Part shown: piece by piece, positions 21,840 through 33,430 of the stretch
Numbering within the stretch: the first letter of the stretch is position 1
Layout: the number at the start of each line of letters is the position of its first letter
DNA from: Fragum whitleyi
Taxonomy: Eukaryota; Mollusca; Bivalvia; Cardiida; Cardiidae
NCBI GenBank assembly: GCA_948146395.1
Contig: OX411557.1
Location: forward strand, 37,302,077-37,366,076
DNA: 64,000 bases
Direction of reading: 5' to 3'
Notes under the pieces: model-generated
Databases searched by the model: none
Seen by the model: only the letters and a program-made list of their open reading frames with translations
What the model was told of the DNA's origin: nothing
Program-made: the position numbers and the translations under genes

Positions 21840-22030
21840 GTGCGCCTTCTCGACGTTGTTGCTTCGATACAAAATAACACGTGTCTTTAGCATTTGATAT
21901 GCCAGTGATCCACGCAACAAGTGTTGGACTGTCCGGCTAGGCAAACTCCATCCAATATTTGACAAAAGTAAATGTAATGCCAGTCATTTGCCTCTAACTA
22001 ATTGGCGTATGATAAATAGTACGCCTAAAT
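21840..22030 (+). repeat. SINE-like fragment
   Basis: CAGTCATTTGCCTCTAACTAAT near 21978 matches GCGTCATTTGCCTCCAACTA near 49923, which follows a tRNA-like head. This copy has lost a clear head. Confidence 0.45.
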
Positions 22031-22204
22031 TGGGTGAGCAGCTCTTTGCTCGGATGGAACATTGATGTTGTATTTGCGTTAGAAACGACAGGGAACAATT
22101 GGTAGATGCATCAGCTGCTGAGAAACAACTTCAGTTATAATACCCCAAATAAAGAAAGAAAGCAAAGTCGCTAATATGATTGTTGGCTTCGTTCGAAAGC
22201 CACC

Positions 22205-22345
22205 GACATGGATGACCGACTCAGGAATTCTGGTTCGGCTATTTTCGGAGAAAGCTTTGACGTCGGTGGCATTGGCGTGTTTGGTGTTGTTGTTGGCGTG
22301 ACAAGCCCTAACCTTGGTCATCGTATCTCGGTTGTTATTAACGAT
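22205..22345 (-). mobile_element. Helitron-like 3' end remnant
   Basis: On the minus strand ATGACCAAGGTTAGGGCTTG, then CACGCCAACAACAACACC, then GACGTCAAAGCTTTCTCCGAAAA, running parallel to the 3' part of the element at 35862-36272. The open frames seen here on both strands come from this repeat. Confidence 0.55.
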
Positions 22346-22607
22346 TTCCTCATGAATGTCGCCATGCGTGTTCAATATCAAAAGAGCTATCCGGACTTTC
22401 AAGGTGGGGAAATCTGAAATCATTTTTCTAAAAATTATGCCCCCTTTTTCGACTGAAGTGCTTTGCAGAACCTAGCACCTGCAGCCAAGCGTTGGCATCC
22501 AAAGGCGAAGGTCTTGTTAACGTTAACAATCTTCAAAGTATATGGTGTTGGACAAAAATCAATCGTTAATCGTAGATTGGCGATCCAATTGTCGTAACTA
22601 CAGCATA

Positions 22608-22755
22608 TTAAGGTAGTGGACCCGTAATAGAACTCATGATCTTTCACAATGTTGATCGAGGTTTCCTAATTGGATACATTAGGAAACCTCGGTTAAGACT
22701 GTTAAAGTGATTACTTCCGAAACGTTGCAGAACTATTACGGGTCCACTACCTTAA
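22608..22755. mobile_element. TTAA-flanked AGGTAGTGGA palindromic MITE
   Basis: 148 bp. TTAAGGTAGTGGACCCGTAA at the left and its exact inverse at the right. Inner arms GAGGTTTCCTAAT and ATTAGGAAACCTC flank the centre. This is the best-preserved copy of the family. Confidence 0.82.
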
Positions 22756-22859
22756 GGCTGTAGTTACAAGGTCTAAGACGACCTTTCACAAAATGGCAGA
22801 AAAATACATAGGTCAAGAGTACATTTCTGTCTTTATAGATAATTCAATTTGACAATCGA

Positions 22860-23040
22860 TTTTGATTGGCAGTTGCTCTCATGTATTAATTGCATAGAGG
22901 ATATTGAATGAGTGGTCATGGAATACCGAATTTATTCAACGAGTCATCTATGAACGGATAAAAACGAGGCTGTGCCGAGTTTTATCTGTTTATTGATGAC
23001 GAGTTCAATAAATTAGGTATTTTATGAGCACAAATTTTAT
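22860..23040. repeat. Hairpin repeat (GATAAAAACGAG type)
   Basis: Arms TACCGAATTTATTCAACGAG, TCATCTATGAACGGATAAAA and their inverses surround CGAGGCTGTGCCGAG. A relative on the other strand lies at about 47740-47890. Confidence 0.65.
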
Positions 23041-24105
23041 ATTCTATTTATATTATGACCCAAATTTTTGCGAAAAATCGTCATTTTTTTAAATTTTACA
23101 TTTCAATTTTCCGTGAAACATATAACGCCGTTTAAAACTGACGTCACAATATATACATAATGACGTCATTTTCGCGGTTACAATATAGCGTTGCTATTCG
23201 CTCTAAGCTCATTTGCATAGTTATTCCCCTTGTGTAATAACACCCGTGTAATATAAAAAAAAATATTCAATGAGTTTATTTCACTCACACGACGTAAGGA
23301 ATATTATAAAACACACTATTGGACTTCTCCGGTTCGAAATTCGCTTATTTCATCCAAGCCCACTTGTAAAGACATACAGTTTTTATACGGTAGCAACAAT
23401 TTATCGTCCAGAAACCAAGAAATGAATTGTACCGTGCTAAAGTAGTACATTGATCAGTCGGTCGGATTTTGAATTTATTTGAATTGATTTGTCGAATTTT
23501 TACTAATCACTTTAATTGGAATGTGTGCTTGGTTTTTTAAGTTTTCATTCGTTGATATGGCTTGTATTTTTCTTAAATCTGTTATATTATTGTTCCAAAT
23601 ATGGAGCATAGATCTTGATTTATTGTTCAAACAGCCTTATTGCTTGATTACTTTGCACCAGATACGAAGACAAAGCGACCTTTCCAAATTTAGACATTAA
23701 TTATTTTAACTTTTTCCATTCATTTTAAAAGTAATAACCATTCAAAATAATTATGCAAATGATTTCGTGATTCATATACGAAAGCTTGATACCGTCATTG
23801 GGCGAGACGAAAATCTCGTAACTACTGCTTGAATTTTGTAAGGTTACGGCATTTTCGTTGCCCTGGCAGTATATTAATTGTGATCTTTGGCAATTAATTG
23901 GTATTTGTTAACGACCAAGCTTAAATGACGCTCATAATTGAACTTCCCGTTCATTTTTTAAGTTATTTTAGATCCTTATAAGGAATATAAGTACACGTGC
24001 ATAAAAAAATCGAGAAATTTGAGCATAAAAAAAGGCGTAATAACCGAAGATCGGGCAACGTAAATGTGCTGTCTAAAGAAGGTAATCGCATCTTGATTGT
24101 CTTTA
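23041..24105. other. Unassigned AT-rich stretch
   Basis: Contains two copies of TGACGTCA-like sequence around 23140-23170, but no gene, no repeat ends that I can delimit and no long open frame. Confidence 0.4.
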
Positions 24106-24335
24106 TTCAGATTGATTGATTGATTGATTGAATGGAGTTTAACGCCGCTTTCAACATAATTTCAGTTATATCGCGGCGGCTGGAGCACCTAACAATGGAT
24201 CCCTGGTATTTCTCTCACCAGTACAACCACAACATTCTTTCCTAGCCTCCAGCTACTATCTCACATAGGTCTACGATTATCAACCCATTGGTGAGAGACA
24301 AATAGTCGGAAAGAATGAGTGCCGCCGTCGGGGTA
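24106..24335 (-). mobile_element. tRNA-derived SINE (GGCGTAAAAC type), body and tail
   Basis: (GATT)n at the left is the tail. Then GTTTAACGCCGCTTTCAACA, CTGGAGCACCTAACAATGGA, CCTAGCCTCCAGCTACTATC, and CCCATTGGTGAGAGACAAAT. The tRNA head is mostly missing (ends at GTGCCGCCGTCGGGG). Confidence 0.8.
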
Positions 24336-24370
24336 TTTATTCAGATGCAGTATTTCTTGTTCTAGTTTCC

Positions 24371-25853
24371 ATTAACAACATCACGAAATTGACAAAATGA
24401 ATGATTTTGGAATGAAATTGAATGAGTGTGGAGTGAGTTTTAAGTGGAATTAAAGGGAGATAATTCAATATCGTTAATTTTGTTTAGGATGATCAATTAC
24501 CTCCCTTTAATAAGATATGCATACAGGTTCAATTAATAGATTTCTATGACGTCGCGCAAGCTAATGCTTAACATTTTGTAACGTCGATTTGTATAGTTAG
24601 ACTTTTCTACACCACGTACTTTTCTGAAACGCTTATTTATTGTATGTTGATTTTGCCATGCGTATTTATTTTAAATTGCCATATGAGTAATATACCGAGT
24701 AAGACAAGATGTATTTTTCCCACAGGAAGAAATTTTATCATATATCAGTTTTAATCATTTTGTCATTGATTGCTCAAAAAAGGATAGCGCGAAATGTAAT
24801 AACGTAAGACGTTAAAAACAATACGTTTTTGAAAAGTATGTCCACACAAACAAGTCTGAATATTTTTGACATTTTCAAATGTATCTGTACGAAGTTTTTT
24901 CGGGTGATTGAACGAAAAAATAATATTTCAAAAATATACAATGATTTATGATAATCATTTTGATAATGAAACTCTGCAGCGATACATTTTGAAAACTGGC
25001 CTTAAAATTGGCGTAATGTAGAAATTATGTTCACATAGATTTTCAATTTTTATGTTATTATATATTGCTATTAGTATTTTGGATCACATTATCGAAAACT
25101 AGAAATAAATAATATTTTTATTTTGAAACACAGAATTTTATCAATGATTGAAAAAGATATTGAGAAAACTTTGTGAAATTTCACGCCGATTTTTCGCTTG
25201 AATTTGACGTTATACGACTTTTGAATTGATGAATAAATCTCTATCAATTGTTTCTTATTTCTCTGACAGACGTCTTATTTCATATTTTAAGTAAATGAAC
25301 CTTGTCGAGAAAATATAAACATTCTCAACATTTTTCACGAACTATTTTACGCATTTTAAGGGTCTAAATAAAATCCACCAACACATAGTTTGTTACGTTT
25401 TACAGACGTAATTTAAGAGTTTTTGTGGCAAAGAAACTTAGTTTAACGAGAATTTGATTTCCCTCATGTCATGTAACGAATATTCTTTCAAAGTATACCC
25501 TCTTGTTGTTCAATTGGTATAAAGAACATGGAAATCGGCTTACAGGTTTGGAAGAAAAAGCAGATGGAACTTGACGGGAGACGTACGATTTCAAATGTTA
25601 AGCATTACCGTGCGCGACGTCTATGTCTTCACGAACACATAATACGCTTATAAAAGTAAATTATGTCAGTGAAATCATGTTTTTTTATACCGATTTTTAT
25701 TTTAAATGTAGTTGTAGATTTTATCTTTTTATGATTTTGGAGCGTTTTTGTATATTTTGAGTGAGTGTTTGGAATGAATGATTGGAGCGCTGAATGAGTG
25801 ATTTTGAATGGTTTAGATCAGAATTATTGTCAATTTCACGATGTAATTAACTG
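24371..25853 (+). mobile_element. TA-type CAGTTAA MITE split by a nested 1.07-kb element
   Basis: Left part 24371-24548 and right part 25626-25853 together reconstruct a family member of normal length. The left CAG is lost, while the right end GTAATTAACTG followed by TA is present. Confidence 0.8.
24549..25620. mobile_element. Nested TIR element with CTATG duplication
   Basis: 1072 bp. Ends ACGTCGCGCAAGCTAATGCT and the inverse of ACGTCGCGCACGGTAATGCT, both continuing as TAACATTT. CTATG flanks both sides (24544-24548, 25621-25625), and the host MITE family has a single CTATGTCTTC at this point. AT-rich inside, no ORF above 60 codons. Confidence 0.85.
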
Positions 25854-25905
25854 TATCAACTGTATTTAGCAAACACTTTTTAAAGTGCTTGCTCAATACA
25901 GTTGG
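25848..25905. repeat. Short hairpin abutting the MITE end
   Basis: CAACTGTATTTAGCAAACAC and its near inverse GTGCTTGCTCAATACAGTTG are separated by about 8 bases. Confidence 0.65.
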
Positions 25906-26208
25906 TACATACAACAAGAAGCACTGCATTTATGCATCAAGCAGGACCCGTATTCCACAGTTTGGGATTATAAGGGTGTCAAAATGTTTTTTGATGATCT
26001 TGGTTGAAGCTCAGTCCCTGTGAAAGTAAACAGAAAGTGAATTACCAAATACAAATGAAATATTTTGGAACCTTGGATACCGGAGTATGTGCACTTATTT
26101 GATGACAAGAAAAGTGTTTCATTGTTTTAACTCATTCCTTACCGATCCGACTTTCTACGATGACGTTGGATGAAAATCTTTCGCCAAACCATTCCTTCAT
26201 TTACCACA

Positions 26209-26470
26209 GCCGCTGTCATAGCGCAGTTTGTAACGCGTCGGACAATCAATCTAGCGGTCCCGGGTTCGATCCCCGACGGTTGCACTCATTCTTTACGACT
26301 GTTTGTCTTTCACAAACGAGTTGATAATCGTTGACCTATGTGAGATAGCAGCTGGAGGCTAGGAAATGTTGTGGTGGGTGTACTGGTGAGCGTGCTCCAG
26401 CCTCCGCGATATAACCGAAGAAAATGTTGAAAGCGGCGTAAAACTCCATTCAATCAATCTATCAATCAAT
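26209..26470 (+). mobile_element. tRNA-derived SINE (GGCGTAAAAC type), full length
   Basis: The head at 26209-26280 has ATAGCGCAGTTTGTAACGCG and B-box GGGTTCGATCCCC. The body has CTATGTGAGATAGCAGCTGG, AGGCTAGGAA and GTTGAAAGCGGCGTAAAAC. The tail is (CAAT)n. Confidence 0.88.
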
Positions 26471-26574
26471 CAACCAATCAATTACCATATATTCTGATCA
26501 GAAAGCTAGGAAAGTTCAGATCTACACTAATCTAAATTAACATCTTAACTATCATTTACTAAGGATCAATTTGT

Positions 26575-28078
26575 TTTTAGCCTTCTAGTGTTGGGTCTAC
26601 AAAATTAAACTAGAGGCGTTTGGGCGCCTGATTCGCTCCACAGGCCTGAATATCCTGATAATGATTATTAGAGGATGATAAGGCTGTATAAAACAAGGAT
26701 CATTCCATTGAAATTTGTGTAAAATCCAAAAATAAAAAATTCAACACTAACAGAATGTTACTGCACAATAAACTGGTACTTTGTCCACAAAATTTTGATT
26801 ATAGATCTTTCCGCTTTTCATTAAACACGACTGTAAGGGTGTTACTTCACAATAATTGTTTTTCATCAAAACAAAATTCTAACTAATGATAATAAGAAGT
26901 AAAATATTAAATCCAATATATGAATCTGCCCAATGCCTTAGAGTGCAGTCAATTCAGCTCTTTCTTCCCGAATCTGAAACCCAGAAGGCCACTTTACAAC
27001 ACTTGTTCTCTTTGTGCAGTCTCCCTTCGTTCAACTAAACAGACCAGTTACTCTGAGGGGGTATCTCAGGCTCCCTATTTTACCTAATGTTTCTACACAT
27101 TTGGATTCCAACAAAGCTTATGTTTCTTCTAACCTACAATCTTTAAACTTATTAAATTTAATGAGTCTAAAAAAATGATTACTTAAGTGATCAAGTATTC
27201 ACTTTATATATTGAAATGTCCTCTGACAATAAAAAGCATGCTGTTCATCTAATCAAATATTTTTTGCAGCCTGGTATAACTTCACAGAAATAAAATTCCC
27301 GTGATATTTGGTTGAAATCCATCTGTTTAAACTTTGAAAAAAGTTTGTTTTACCCTATATTGGATATTACGCCATATAACATATCAAAAGAAATAAGCTA
27401 TGATAATAAATACATATTTTGCATCTGATCACAATAATTTTTTGCAGACTGATAAAGGATCACTAAAGAATCATTCCAGTGAAATTCGGTTGATATCCAT
27501 CAGATTGATTCTGAGAAAATGATTTTCAAAGTTTTCACTACATGTATATAATATATAGACAAATGACCTCCAACTATAAAACACACAATTTTCATCTGAT
27601 CACAATATATATTTACAGACTTGTAAAGGATCACTAAAGAATCATTCAAATGAAATTTGGCTGTTATCCATTTATTAGGTTCTGAGAAAATGATTTTCAA
27701 AGTTTTCACTATATAACATATAGAGAAATAACCTCTGCCCATAAAACACACATTTTTCATCTGATCACAATAATTTTTGTAGATTGATAGAGGGTCACTG
27801 AAAGATAATTCATGTGAAGTTTGATTTATATCCATCAATTAGTTTCTGAGAAAAGCCACCTATTACCATATATGGAAATTAGCCGCGCCTACTACAGCCA
27901 TGAATTTCAACGGATTAAATTATTTGAAGGAATCTGATTGAGGGTCACCCAAAGAACATTCCTGTGAAATCCATTTAGTACTTTATGAGGAGTAGATTTT
28001 TAAAATAAAAGTTTTCGGACGGACGGACACCTCACCATGACAATAGCCCGCTGGCCTTTCGGCCAGAGGAGCTAAAAA
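26575..28078 (+). mobile_element. Helitron-like element with about 165-bp internal tandem repeats
   Basis: The 3' end is a hairpin, CTGGCCTTTCGGCCAG, then AGGAGCTAA at 28067-28075, the hairpin plus CTRR layout of Helitrons. Inside, units beginning TCATCTGATCACAATA occur at about 27420, 27593 and 27757, with a more diverged one at about 27245. They share AAAGGATCACTAAAGAATCATTC and TCTGAGAAAATGATTTTCAA. The 5' end is uncertain. The open frame on the minus strand (27500-27838) is a by-product of the repeats. Confidence 0.6.
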
Positions 28079-29037
28079 TATATCATTTTTTCACTGTCGA
28101 AAAAGAAAAATATATCGCATTATTATATACTTTGATATTTTCTCTATGTATTTGAACGGGAGGAAAGTGTGCAATATTTTTTTGATATTGCATACTTTGA
28201 TATTTCACTAAGATTATTTTCACGTGCACAAATGGACTGGACTACTTTCTGGTCAACATAAAATCACATTATCAACGCTTTCTTTTTGCGTTTACTATTC
28301 GAGAAATAGTTTTGTCAGAGTAAAGAAATACGTTTCAGGTTCTTTGAATGCCTAAAGGGTGATACATCATTGTTTGTTTTCATCTTTTTGAAAACATTTT
28401 CCGAGAAATCAACCACTCCACCCCCCTCTCCGTCTTTCCTCGGATGCCCCCCCCCCCTTCATATTTCTTCCAAATCACTGTTTTTGTTGTTGTTTTTTAT
28501 CCTTTATCTATGTTATTTTGTAAGTCTTTCAATATTGATTCATGCCCATCGCTTTGTGTCTATCATCATTCTCATGTTCAAGTATCTTTCTCTCATCCTC
28601 CCTATCTTTCTCTTTTATCTCGTCTTTCACCCCGTCCTATCCATCGTGACTATCGCTAGTCTGGTCCGGTATCAAGTACGCCGATTGAGTAAGTTCTGGA
28701 ACATGTAACTGGTAAGAATAACAAATAAACATGTTTTTATAAGTATATATATTTCACTTTCATTCAAAGTTATTCGAAATCAACGCGTATTTAAAAATTG
28801 AAAATGCGAATAGACACAAGATGTCCGCCGTCCTTTTTTTTACATTGTTGCTTCATAGCAACGGATGTTTTCATCCGAATGTAAAAATATAATGGAAAGG
28901 ATTTTGCGGGAAAATATCTATGGCGTAACTGTTATTGAAAGCGGTTTAAATTCAAACAAAAATCGTTCTTTAAGTATAGGTAATGTTAAAAATTAATAAA
29001 TAAGAAGTGAACATCGTCCAACAATTTCAAGGTATAC
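28079..29037. other. Unassigned stretch with C/T-rich segment
   Basis: A C homopolymer (about 28447-28457) and a T/C-rich segment at 28410-28650 give spurious open frames. No gene or repeat end recognised. Confidence 0.45.
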
Positions 29038-29166
29038 AATAAAAAAGGTTATTGAATTTAAATTGGAATATATTGTGTCGGACGCGTTCTTTTGGCGCAG
29101 TTGCCCGAGCTTGTCCGACACAATATATTCCCATATAAATTCAATAACCTATATTATTGTTTGGGG
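29038..29166. repeat. Long inverted repeat with 30-bp loop
   Basis: GGTTATTGAATTTAAATTGG, AATATATTGTGTCGGAC and the inverse GTCCGACACAATATATT, CCCATATAAATTCAATAACC. Arms of about 48 bp around CGCGTTCTTTTGGCGCAG. Confidence 0.85.
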
Positions 29167-29905
29167 TCCAACTTTTTGTAATTGTGTTCAGGAAATTCTT
29201 AGTTACCGCAATAACTAATTTTGAAATACTAAAGCATAACCCGCAAATATGTCCCACTAGATGCCCCGATTAAGATAACGTGTATTAAAGGGGTTATTAA
29301 GGGACACAAACATGATTAAGTGAAAACAACGTCCCTTGGAAAAGAGACATAAATCGACAAACGTAGGCACGCGAAACGTCTTTTATTCGTGATGGTTTTC
29401 GGATCCTATAAACAGAAGTGAAAAAAGATACAAAATTTTCTTCATCGTTGGTGAATAATTAAGTAACCTGAAACCCAATTCATGCGGAAAGAAACATTGA
29501 CAAAAATTTCAACACTTCAAAATGCAAAAAGCACTGTATGCACTGTTTGAGCCTTTGCGTGACATTCCCAACACTTTAAGATGTTCGTGAGTTTCTAACA
29601 CTGAGTAGCGTTGACAGCCACATACTGTAAATATAAATTCACCTGATGGTCTACAGATACTTTGAGACCTTATCTTTGTATTAAAGGCATTGTGAAGACT
29701 CTGGTCAGACTGTGCGGATGCACAGACTGGTGAGAGTCTTTGCTTTGCGCATATTTGAAATTGTTGGAATTCTCACACACAGGTTCAATTGTGAGTCAGT
29801 ATCTATTTTGAAAAAAATCAGACATTCCTGGCTTAAATTAAAAAAAATCAGGCGTTTTAGACTAAGATCAGGCCACACACATGAGCAGACTGATCATTGT
29901 CTATA
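29167..29905. other. Mostly unassigned; short hairpin-repeat fragments at the end
   Basis: GACTCTGGTCAGACTGTGCG and CGCACAGTCTGACCAGAGTC (inverse, at about 51222-51241) show that 29698-29740 is a fragment of an interspersed hairpin repeat. ACTAAGATCAGGCCACACAC near 29866 is another. Confidence 0.45.
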
Positions 29906-30342
29906 CAGTTAACAACATCTCGCAATTGACCAGGTGGATCATTTTGGTATGATCATGGAATGAAATTGAATGAGAGTGTAGAGCGAGTTTTGAGTGAATT
30001 TAATAGGAGGTAATCCAATACAGCTATTTGTGTTCAACATGAACAAACTTAGCTTTATTTATAACCTGCCTTTAATAAAAAAAAAAGGCATACAAGTTCT
30101 ATAGATTGCTTCCTATTTCTTCAAGAACCTATTAGACGCTTACAATTTGAATTATGTCAGAGAAATCGCGACTTTTCACTAGCCAAATTTATTTTCAATG
30201 ACGTTGTTGATTATATATTTTTCCATTGGTTTTAGCATTTTTGAATGATCTGAGTGAGTGTTTGGAATGAATGGAGCGCTGAGTGAGCGATTTAGAATGA
30301 TTTTGATTGGGGCGCATGCCAATTTCACAATGTAATTATCTG
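29906..30342 (+). mobile_element. TA-flanked CAGTTAA MITE
   Basis: 437 bp with CAGTTAACAACATCTCGCAA at the left and AATTTCACAATGTAATTATCTG at the right, TA on both sides. The central palindrome is decayed. Confidence 0.85.
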
Positions 30343-30854
30343 TACATCCTGTCAAAGAAGAAAAAAATCAAGGTTCAACATGAGATTGGTAAACAAATGT
30401 ATTGCGAAATTCCAGAACTGTAGGCACATGTTGAAATGTCAAGTGCTATTTAAAAACATATTTATTACAATAGTAACAAAAGGCCTAATCGGGTTTGATT
30501 TGGCTGCATACGATTCATTACACTTGTTATTAATCGATTTATTTTAGCTAATTTATGCATTACCCTTCCTTTCAACGACTATAGGAAAAGCAGTACAGTC
30601 ATGTACATTCAACTATCGGACTAGAATTTTCTTTCAGAATGGCTGTGTTTTTATAACAGGCGTTTGAATCTACAACATATTTCAGGGGGGGGGGGGGGCG
30701 GATACGGCCTTACAATTCTTGAATGTTTTCGTCTTAATTGAACGCAAGGCCGGCATGAGATCTTAAGAGATCACAGTAACATAGTTCAAATGTCAAGGAC
30801 ACACATTTTAAATGTCTTTGAAACAGATTCCCTCCCAAGCTGGAACACTTAAAA

Positions 30855-30897
30855 CAAACTAATTAGCTTTTGGATGAGACGTTAAACAGAGACCCAA
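30855..30897 (+). repeat. SINE core fragment
   Basis: TTTTGGATGAGACGTTAAAC is the same core as in the SINE at 7947-8245. The rest is missing; the next element begins directly after it. Confidence 0.6.
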
Positions 30898-31281
30898 ACC
30901 GCGAACCTTCATCGATTCTACGGAACAGTCTTCGGAAATGTAATAAGGACGCAGCCATGAAAGCGCGTCATTTCGCACGTCGGTTAATATGACGCCACAC
31001 TTATCACATATCCCTTTAAGGATGACGTTGCATAAAACAGAATCAACGCAAGAATAAAAGTAAGCATATTTTAATTTGATAAAAATACGCAGTATTTAAA
31101 TGCGTCTTGTCATCAAATTATAAAAGGACCAATTGATGTCCTTAGACGATCAGAAAGTATTAACAAGATTTATTTTCAAGTACCACCAGAAACCGAATTA
31201 CCTAAAAATGACACAAAATTATTACGCTTACATCCGATGTACTTTCCAATTTACGGAAAAATCCGAGCGATGTTCCGAAAC
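30898..31281 (+). mobile_element. TCGGAAC-ended MITE with central palindrome, copy 1
   Basis: GATTCTACGGAACAGTCTTC near the left and TACGGAAAAATCCGAGCGAT...GTTCCGAA at the right. The central palindrome is around ACGCAGTATTTAAATGCGT. It sits head-to-tail with the next copy. Confidence 0.7.
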
Positions 31282-31302
31282 AGAGATCCTCTTGCGTCGG
31301 TG

Positions 31303-31706
31303 CACTCGGGATTTCTCGGTGATTCTACGGAATAGACCTCGGGAATAATAAGGGCGCAGCCGTGAAAACGCGTCATAACGCACGTGGGTTTATATGACGT
31401 CACACACATAACTAGGGATGACGTTGCGAAAAGTAAAATCAACGTAAGTTTAATTAATATTGGGCGAATTTTGATTTGAAAACAAAACGCAGTGTTTTAC
31501 TGCGTTTTGCTTCCAAATTATAACATGCCAAAATGATCTCCACAGACGATCGGAAAACATTAAAGGAATAAACTTTTCTTCAAGCGTACATGTATTAACC
31601 AAAGTACCATCAGGAGCCGAATTACCGAAGAAATGACCAAAAATTACTACACTTGCGTCCGAGGTACTTTCCAGTTTACGGAAAAATCCGAGTGATGTTC
31701 CGAATG
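31303..31706 (+). mobile_element. TCGGAAC-ended MITE, copy 2
   Basis: 404 bp, left CACTCGGGATTTCTCGGTGA, right GAGTGATGTTCCGAATG. Central hairpin AAACGCAGTGTTTTACTGCG. Carries a perfect TGACGTCA at 31395-31402. Confidence 0.78.
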
Positions 31707-31956
31707 GAATCGGTGCTTTACATCGACAGAACCTCGCGGAACTCGAGACACGATAGAAGAACGGACGATAATAGAAACATGCCGTCTCTAAAAGCAATTC
31801 TACTAGAACAAATAGCTGATTGGCTCTAAGTGACAAAAAGCTTCATAAAAACAAAGACTGAAGACTGGTTCGAACTTGATAAAACGTTGTGCCTTTAACT
31901 AAATCATAGAAGGGATAATGCATCATTTAAAAGATATGTTGTTTGTGGTGGTATTA

Positions 31957-32394
31957 CAGTTAACAACATCGTGAAATTGAAAAGTTGAATGATTTTGGAA
32001 TGATTTGGGAATGACATTGAATGAGTTTGTGGAGCGAGTTTTGAGGGAAATTGAAGGGAGGTAATCCTGTATCGCACTTTTTGTTCAGGATGAACAAAAT
32101 TAGCGATATAGATTACCTCCCTTTAATAAATTATGCCTACAAGTTCTATAGATAGCTTTCTATTTCTTCAAGAACCTTTTAGATGCTTATAATTTTATTT
32201 ATATAAATTTAATCACGATTTTTCTCTTTCCAAATTTTATTTGAATGACGTTGTTGATTCTATATTTTTCAACGGGTTTGAGCGCTTTTGAATGATTTGA
32301 GTGAGTCTTGGAAGGAATGAATGGAGCGCTGAGTGAGAGATTTAGAATGTTTTTTTGATTGAGGCGATTGTTAATTTCACGATGTTACTAACTG
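31957..32394 (+). mobile_element. TA-flanked CAGTTAA MITE
   Basis: 438 bp with clean ends (CAGTTAACAACATCGTGAAA; TTTCACGATGTTACTAACTG). Central arms GGGAGGTAATCC / GATTACCTCCC and TTTTTGTTCAGGATGAACAAAA. Confidence 0.9.
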
Positions 32395-32479
32395 TATTGT
32401 TTTTGTTATTGGTGGTGGTGGCATCGGTGGTGCTGGTGATAGTCATGTATTCTAGTAAGAACTAAGAGAAAAAGGGCCA

Positions 32480-32542
32480 AGTTTTGTATTGTATTGTATT
32501 GTATTGGATTGTACTGTATTCTATTGTATTGTATTGGAGGTG
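32480..32542. repeat. (GTATT)n microsatellite
   Basis: About ten imperfect pentamers, TTGTATTGTATTG and variants. Confidence 0.95.
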
Positions 32543-32919
32543 TTTATACAAATTGAATTATTCTATGGTAGAGGTACCTATAAGTATTTACCGACCTTTC
32601 TCAGAGATAGATATTTTTTAAAATATTTAAGTAAACAGGTGTATGTATACGTGACACGCGCTTAATTCCTCAAGATAATCTTATCTTTGTCCTTTTGAAA
32701 ATCTGATATTTAAACAATTGTGGATTTCTGTCATAAATATATAAATAAGCGATGAATTGATCGCCAAATTGCATGTCTGTCTGTCTGTTGAAATAAGGTG
32801 ATAACTCACGACTTGCAGTACATTGTCTGAGAGTAAGGGTATTGTATTTCTATTAGTTCATAATATGTCAATAAGATTATGTTCGCTTGGTCAGATTAGA
32901 TTATCCACACCTCGATTAG
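32543..32919. other. Unassigned spacer
   Basis: No gene or repeat recognised. Confidence 0.4.
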
Positions 32920-33150
32920 TTAACCCTTTCCTTTTTTACAAAATTTTAGACCTGTCCAAATTCAAAGGTTTTGTAAATCATATTTGAAAGTGGACTTAAA
33001 TTGAAAAAAAAAAACATTTAGTAGGGTAGAAAATAGTGTGGAAAAAGAAGAAATTGCTCGTCAGAAGCAATTTCTTCTTTTTTCGCAATGTTTTCTCAAT
33101 CATATAATCACGTGCACGTTAAAAGCAGGGATTAAACAGCAAAGGGTTAA
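32920..33150 (+). mobile_element. TTAACCCTTT MITE (piggyBac-like), copy 1
   Basis: 231 bp bounded by TTAA. Ends TTAACCCTTTCC and AAAGGGTTAA. Subterminal TTACAAAATTTTAGACCTGT, central hairpin GAAGAAATTGCT / AGCAATTTCTTC, and GCAGGGATTAAACAGC near the right end. CCCTTT next to TTAA fits piggyBac-type ends. Confidence 0.82.
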
Positions 33151-33430
33151 GTACATTTAAGTACATGAAAGGCTGGTTTCACTATTAACGATTGTTGAAG
33201 TAATTTTCACCTTAAAGCCTTGCTACAGTAAGCTTTATTTCTGGCGTAAACGAACCCTTCAATGAAGTCACAACATCAGTTCACTTTTAAGGGCACTTTA
33301 AGGCTACTTACATATCGATAAATAAGTATTAAATACTTATTTTGGTACTCATTTATTTTCTAAAATGAAGTTACGAACCCTAAATTTCCGCCAAACCGAC
33401 TGCTTACTTTTCATAGACCCATCTAAATAG

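Noticed and set aside
22079..22423. 114-codon minus-strand frame with a hydrophobic segment, first taken for a membrane protein fragment
   Set aside because: Its middle parallels the 3' region of the Helitron-like element at 35862-36272 (GACCAAGGTTA, CACGCCAAC repeats, CTTTCTCCGAAAA), so it is repeat sequence.
26575..28078. Tandem units of about 165 bp read as a CRISPR-like array
   Set aside because: Units are contiguous and similar along their length, with no unique spacers, in a eukaryotic context.
28370..28708. 112-codon frame rich in Pro, Ser and Leu
   Set aside because: Arises from a C/T-rich low-complexity stretch with a C homopolymer; overlapping frames are also open.
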